Positions 6,125-9,510 of a stretch of DNA of 9,510 nt are shown piece by piece. The position numbers and the translations under genes are program-made. Below the pieces are notes generated by a model. The model was given only the letters and a program-made list of their open reading frames with translations, had not been told where the DNA came from and did not search any database. Each line of letters opens with the position of its first letter. Position 1 is the stretch's first letter. Origin of the DNA: Spirochaetales bacterium (lineage in GTDB: Bacteria; Spirochaetota; Spirochaetia; Sphaerochaetales; Sphaerochaetaceae); assembly GCA_022784805.1 (NCBI GenBank), contig JALFYG010000295.1, positions 1 through 9,510 on the forward strand, read 5' to 3'.

Positions 6125-7441
6125 CTACATATCATCAATGCTTAAGCCAATCAGCTTTATCTTGTAATCAGGAATATTCTTCACAAACTTGTCTGCTTTT
6201 TCTTTTAATTTCTTTTCGCTGTATTTGCTTTTGTTTCTCTTTACCTCGTAGAGCTTACAACTCTTATCGAAAGAGTCCAGGGCAATGATATCTATCTCGT
6301 TCTCTCCCTTGTTGTCCCACCAGGAACCAAGCATTGTGAATCCGCCTCTTTCTTTCAGGACTTCAAAGAAATAATCCTCGAGAGTTTTTCCAACAAAAGT
6401 ATCATAGTCTCTCATCACCAAGTCTTTAAGCCTGTCATACTGCCCCAACTCCAATAACTGCTCGTTAGGATAGATGAATCTGAAACAAAACCTCATATTC
6501 GGGTCCATAATCTCCCAATGGGCCTTCCTGCTGTTTTCTGGTGCGAATAATGGCTTCTTCTTTTTAATGACACAAAACAGCCTCTCCAGCTTGTCTATAT
6601 AGGATCCAACGTTTTTGCCAATTACAGAGTCTATCTCTGTCTGAGTGACATACCCCTCTGCAATAAGGCGGAGTATAGAAAAATAGATAGCGTAATCATT
6701 TCCGATTTCTGATATCAAAATATCCTTTGCATCAGAGAGAAACGCCGAATATGGGGACAATGCATAATCAATCATTTCATCCTTGGTGTACGCACCACCA
6801 TCCATCAATAGCGTGATATATCTAGGTACTCCTCCAGACAAGGCATAAAGGCAAAGTAAATCCTCCTTATTATAATCTGGATTATAGTCTCTAAGTATCT
6901 CCTTGATAGTCGATGGAGGGAGAGGCTTAAGTGTCATCTTGGCTGTACACCTACCAAATAATGGCTCTTTTGAGTCCTCAAAGATTTTTACCATCAAAGA
7001 ATAAATGGATCCGGAAACTATCAGGTTCATTTTCGATGTATTTCTATAGTTATCCCAAAGATTCTGCAGGTCAGAGAAAAAAGAGTTATTGATCTTGGCT
7101 ATCTCCTGAAACTCATCAACAACAAGGGTGAAATGATTTCTTTCAGAGAAAATGAAGAGTTCTTTGAATAGGTCTTTCAAGGACACAACTTTTCCTGGAA
7201 TCCTCAGCCCCAGACTATTTAAGATTTCTTCTTGCCAAAAAGAGGCTAAGAGGGGTTCAGCTGTTTTACTTATGAAGAGATAGCAGAATTTATCACATGA
7301 TGTTTTAAGTTGTTTTGCCAGTTCGGTCTTACCGATTCTCCTTCTCCCCATGAGAATTGTAAACGTAGCACTACTCTTTGCCTGTAAATCTAATCTCCTG
7401 AGTAAATCAAGCTCTTTTTCCCTACCATAAAATCTCTTCAT
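6125..7441 (-). CDS. ATP-binding protein: AAA/ATPase_2 domain plus DUF234 nuclease-like domain
   Basis: 438 codons from ATG 7441 to TAG at 6127-6125. The N-terminus (MKRFYGREKELDLL) is the normal start of this family. Walker A is GRRRIGKT (32-39), Walker B is FTLVVDE (104-110), and a sensor-like VSGS lies at 142-145. The motif LSGGVPRYI (about 201-209) follows, as in archaeal-type ATPases. The C-terminal part (FRFIYPNEQLLELG near 320, then the end domain) fits DUF234. It contains a PD-(D/E)XK-like set: E360, then ENEIDII with E382/D384, then YEVKR with E399 and K401, so it may bind or cut nucleic acid. Such proteins often occur in many paralogous copies per genome; their role is unknown, with defence or mobile-element functions suspected. 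The gene looks AT-richer than its neighbours, which may hint at transfer. It has no Shine-Dalgarno sequence, and its promoter ends 6 bases before the ATG. Confidence 0.88.
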   Translation of the reverse strand: MKRFYGREKELDLLRRLDLQAKSSATFTILMGRRRIGKTELAKQLKTSCDKFCYLFISKTAEPLLASFWQEEILNSLGLRIPGKVVSLKDLFKELFIFSERNHFTLVVDEFQEIAKINNSFFSDLQNLWDNYRNTSKMNLIVSGSIYSLMVKIFEDSKEPLFGRCTAKMTLKPLPPSTIKEILRDYNPDYNKEDLLCLYALSGGVPRYITLLMDGGAYTKDEMIDYALSPYSAFLSDAKDILISEIGNDYAIYFSILRLIAEGYVTQTEIDSVIGKNVGSYIDKLERLFCVIKKKKPLFAPENSRKAHWEIMDPNMRFCFRFIYPNEQLLELGQYDRLKDLVMRDYDTFVGKTLEDYFFEVLKERGGFTMLGSWWDNKGENEIDIIALDSFDKSCKLYEVKRNKSKYSEKKLKEKADKFVKNIPDYKIKLIGLSIDDM

Positions 7442-7447
7442 ATCGTT

Positions 7448-7476
7448 ATTTTAATAGCCATTAATTTAATGGTCAA
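7448..7476 (-). promoter_or_regulatory. Promoter of the ATPase gene with a palindrome in the spacer
   Basis: On the minus strand TTGACC (7476-7471), a 17-base spacer and TAAAAT (7453-7448) give a strong sigma-70-type promoter (5 of 6 matches each). Six bases separate it from ATG 7441, so the transcript would start at or next to the ATG. A perfect palindrome with 7-base arms, CCATTAA-T-TTAATGG (7458-7472), fills most of the spacer and touches the -35, suggesting a repressor site, possibly autoregulatory. Confidence 0.6.
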
Positions 7477-7583
7477 TAAAATAATTAGATTAGCAGATAG
7501 ATTCTATTTTATCAGATATTAGATTGATGGCTTCTATGGATGAAATAGATGAATAGGAAAGATAAAAGACGTATCATTGAATC

Positions 7584-8729
7584 ATGAAGCGTCTATTCTC
7601 TTTCTTTTTCCTGTTGTCAGTCATTGTCTCTATATATGCAACTACTATTGTACACGTATCAGATCTCCACTATCTCTCATCTTCTCTCTTTGACTACGAT
7701 AGACTGAGAAATCTCTCATTTGAAGGGGATGGCAAGGCAACTCACATAATGGACAAAGTTATGGATGAGTTTATTTCAGAGATGCTGGAACTCTCTCCTG
7801 ATGCCGTAGTAGTCACAGGAGACCTTACTTATAACGGAGAGAAGAAGAGCCATGAAGAGTTGAAAGAGAAGTTTTCAGTTCTCAAAGACAACGGCATCAA
7901 GGTATTGGTCCTTATGGGAAACCACGACACTCTTTCCTCTCCCTATGCTCTCTATAGTGATAAAGTAATCGCAACAGAGGGTATCTCTCCAATAGACGCT
8001 GAGGAGTTATGGATGGATTACGGATATGGCATTGCTATATCCCAAGACCCAGTATCCAATTCATATATGGCCAAGATCACTGATGATATTTGGATCATGT
8101 GTATAGACAGCAATAATGGCAGCAGCGGAAGCGTAAGAAGCAAAACCCTTACTTGGATGGAAAATGCCCTGAAGATGGCGACCATCAAGGAAAAGAAAGT
8201 AATACTGGCTACTCACCAGAATCTCTTTGTCCATAACCCGCGATATACTTTCGGTTACCAGATAAACAACAGTAACAAAGTAGTGGATATTCTGAAAAAG
8301 TACGGGGTGAAACTAAATCTCTCAGGGCACTTACATATCCAGCACATAACAAAGGAGAGCGGCATAACAGAAATTGCGGCAGAGTCTTTCTCTGATTGGC
8401 CTCTTCAATACGGAATCATTGAAATAGACGACAAAGGAGCTTATACATACAGGACAAAAGAGATAGATGACGAAGAACTGAAGAATGAAGCTCTCCTCGC
8501 CTTCGATTCCTCCACTGCTTATAAGTTTACGAGAGATATAGAAAGCGAAAACATAGACAAGATGGCTCTCATCGCCCAAAAACTAAACAGAGAATACTTC
8601 AGAGGAAAAGTTGATGATTATGATAACAGTTCCCTCTCTCTATGGGATGAGAGCCTAAAGATGACTTCTTATCTCAAGACTATTGCAAATGATGCTTCAG
8701 ACTATCGTGAGAGTGAGGGCAATATTTAA
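7584..8729 (+). CDS. Exported calcineurin-like metallophosphoesterase
   Basis: 381 codons ending in TAA at 8727-8729. An in-frame TGA two codons upstream makes ATG 7584 the first usable start. Residues 1-19 form a signal peptide (MKRLFSFFFLLSVIVSIYA), with no lipobox Cys, so the product is probably periplasmic or secreted. All metal-binding blocks of the calcineurin-like fold are present in order: VSDLH (D27, H29), VTGDLTYNG (D80), MGNHD (N113, H114), ATHQN (H211) and SGHLH (H249, H251). It should therefore be an active two-metal phosphomonoesterase or diesterase. The substrate (nucleotide, phospholipid headgroup, cyclic nucleotide or other) is not evident. The region after about residue 290 is charged and helical and not recognised. 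There is no Shine-Dalgarno sequence within 15 bases; a TATCAT at 7572-7577 ends 6 bases before the ATG. It is divergent from the ATPase gene and convergent with the hydrogenase gene. Confidence 0.88.
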   Translation: MKRLFSFFFLLSVIVSIYATTIVHVSDLHYLSSSLFDYDRLRNLSFEGDGKATHIMDKVMDEFISEMLELSPDAVVVTGDLTYNGEKKSHEELKEKFSVLKDNGIKVLVLMGNHDTLSSPYALYSDKVIATEGISPIDAEELWMDYGYGIAISQDPVSNSYMAKITDDIWIMCIDSNNGSSGSVRSKTLTWMENALKMATIKEKKVILATHQNLFVHNPRYTFGYQINNSNKVVDILKKYGVKLNLSGHLHIQHITKESGITEIAAESFSDWPLQYGIIEIDDKGAYTYRTKEIDDEELKNEALLAFDSSTAYKFTRDIESENIDKMALIAQKLNREYFRGKVDDYDNSSLSLWDESLKMTSYLKTIANDASDYRESEGNI

Positions 8730-8751
8730 GGGCAGGTTTTATTCCCTGCCC
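8730..8751. terminator. Hairpin between convergent phosphoesterase and hydrogenase genes
   Basis: GGGCAGG (8730-8736) pairs perfectly with CCTGCCC (8745-8751) around an 8-base loop, starting at the base after the phosphoesterase stop. It lies 7 bases from the end of the hydrogenase gene on the other strand. The T content after the stem is only moderate on either strand (CGCGCTTTATTCTT on plus, TTAAATATT on minus). It is probably a shared, bidirectional terminator of modest strength. Confidence 0.65.
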
Positions 8752-8757
8752 CGCGCT

Positions 8758-9510
8758 TTATTCTTGGCTTTCTTTCTTTTCCCAAGCTTCATGTCTTGCT
8801 TTCTTCTGTGCGTCTCTCATCTTCAATGCATTAGGAACAGAGTTAAAGGTACCAGGACCAGCAACACAACCACCTGCACAGCACATGATTTCAACAAGAT
8901 CTGCGTCTGGCTTGATCTTTGGCCAAAGCTTGATCTGTCTGACGACTTTGCTGTCGATACCGTTGATGCTCATGATCTTGTACTTACTTCTGTCATCAAC
9001 ACGTGAAAGTACACACTCAGCAACACCGCCGGATACAGCGAAGTCTCTGCAGTCATCGATAGCCTTACATACTTCATCATCTTCATAATCCAAAGGCATA
9101 TCTGCAACATTTACGCCCTTTGCAACGAAGATTGAAGCGAGTTCTCCATAAGAGAGTACTCTGTCGATTAACTCAGGATACTTTGTTGCAGCTTCATAGC
9201 GCTTGGCAACACATGGTCCGATGAATACTACTTTATATCCAGGGAATCTTTCCTTACAAAGCTGAGCTGTATATCCCATAGGAGAAAGGGTTGTTGAGAT
9301 ATGGTCTCTGATAGCAGGGATATGCTTGTCTACCAAACTAAACCATGCCGGGCAGCAGGAAGTGGCAAGATAACCTTCACCCTTGGCCTTCTTCTCCATA
9401 AGCTCCTTGGCTTCTCTTTCAGCTGTAATTTTGGCGCCCTCGGCAACTTCGACTACTTCCGTGAAGCCTACAGCCTTCATTGCCTTCTTAATCTGCTCCA
9501 AGCTACCTTC
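8758..9510 (-). CDS. [FeFe] hydrogenase, H-cluster domain (partial, 5' end off window)
   Basis: The minus-strand frame is open to the window edge, giving 250 codons and the stop at 8758. A TTG at 9501 is not the start: the frame continues and the family has N-terminal ferredoxin-like domains. All three H-cluster loops are present: TSCCPAW (9363-9343), IGPCVAKRYEA, and IMCCAGGCVAGPG (about 8888-8850). The four cluster-binding cysteines and the proton-relay Cys of TSCC are intact. The second and third loops read GPCxAK and CxGGCxxGPG and lack the GGGQP of classical group A enzymes. With the linking stretch (STTLSPMGYTAQL, LSYGELASIFVAKGV, FAVSGGVAECV), this resembles the less-studied group B type. 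The enzyme should catalyse reversible H2 formation in the cytoplasm with ferredoxin, or sense H2. Maturases HydE/F/G are not in this window. Family call firm, subgroup moderate. Confidence 0.92.
   Translation of the reverse strand, partial: EGSLEQIKKAMKAVGFTEVVEVAEGAKITAEREAKELMEKKAKGEGYLATSCCPAWFSLVDKHIPAIRDHISTTLSPMGYTAQLCKERFPGYKVVFIGPCVAKRYEAATKYPELIDRVLSYGELASIFVAKGVNVADMPLDYEDDEVCKAIDDCRDFAVSGGVAECVLSRVDDRSKYKIMSINGIDSKVVRQIKLWPKIKPDADLVEIMCCAGGCVAGPGTFNSVPNALKMRDAQKKARHEAWEKKESQE

Noticed and set aside
9499..9501. TTG as start codon of the hydrogenase
   Set aside because: The frame stays open to the window edge and the family has more sequence upstream; the gene is simply cut by the window.
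1..9510. CRISPR arrays, tRNA genes, insertion sequences, toxin-antitoxin pairs
   Set aside because: No regularly spaced repeats, cloverleaf-like segments or transposase with terminal repeats were seen. The Rpn-like gene has no flanking inverted repeats that I could find.

Overview
The window reads as chromosomal DNA of a fermentative, anaerobic, Gram-negative-type bacterium. A small protein with a signal peptide and a C-terminal aromatic strand implies an outer membrane. An [FeFe] hydrogenase implies anaerobic H2 metabolism, and a GH1 beta-glucosidase tail plus a cellobiose phosphorylase imply growth on plant-derived cello-oligosaccharides. Moderate-to-low GC, an Rpn-type PD-(D/E)XK protein and a DUF234 ATPase would suit a gut or sediment spirochaete (Treponema/Sphaerochaeta-like), but that placement is inference from gene style and was not tested by a search. 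No rRNA, tRNA, CRISPR array, insertion sequence or intact prophage was seen.

Layout. 2-142 (+) is the last 46 codons of a GH1 beta-glucosidase, followed by a hairpin terminator. Facing it on the minus strand are a small outer-membrane-type protein (303-857) and a 39-codon ORF with a strong ribosome binding site (170-289). 1102-1389 (+) is a small DUF1648-type membrane protein. It meets an Rpn-like nuclease-fold gene (1379-2134, minus) tail to tail with an 11-bp overlap. The cellobiose phosphorylase gene (2300-4720, +) has an inverted repeat just upstream that looks like an operator. It meets a MATE-family transporter (4707-6050, minus) with a 14-bp tail-to-tail overlap. Then come an ATPase with a nuclease-like C-terminal domain (6125-7441, minus), a divergent exported calcineurin-like phosphoesterase (7584-8729, +), a shared hairpin, and the C-terminal H-cluster domain of an [FeFe] hydrogenase (8758 to beyond 9510, minus).

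How they fit together. Cello-oligosaccharides would be handled in the cytoplasm by hydrolysis (GH1) and phosphorolysis of cellobiose (GH94), yielding glucose and glucose-1-phosphate for glycolysis. The hydrogenase could dispose of the resulting electrons as H2 or sense it. The other genes look like single housekeeping or accessory units, mostly in divergent or convergent pairs, not one large operon.

The most notable structural signal is at gene starts. Some genes have clear Shine-Dalgarno sequences (289, 857, 2134, 2300). Four others (1102, 6050, 7441, 7584) have none and instead carry a -10-like hexamer that ends 6-10 bases before the ATG. This is the geometry expected of leaderless mRNAs. 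No clearly novel multi-gene system is evident; the best candidates for new biology are the leaderless-start pattern, the 39-aa membrane peptide and the Rpn-like protein with an eroded active site.
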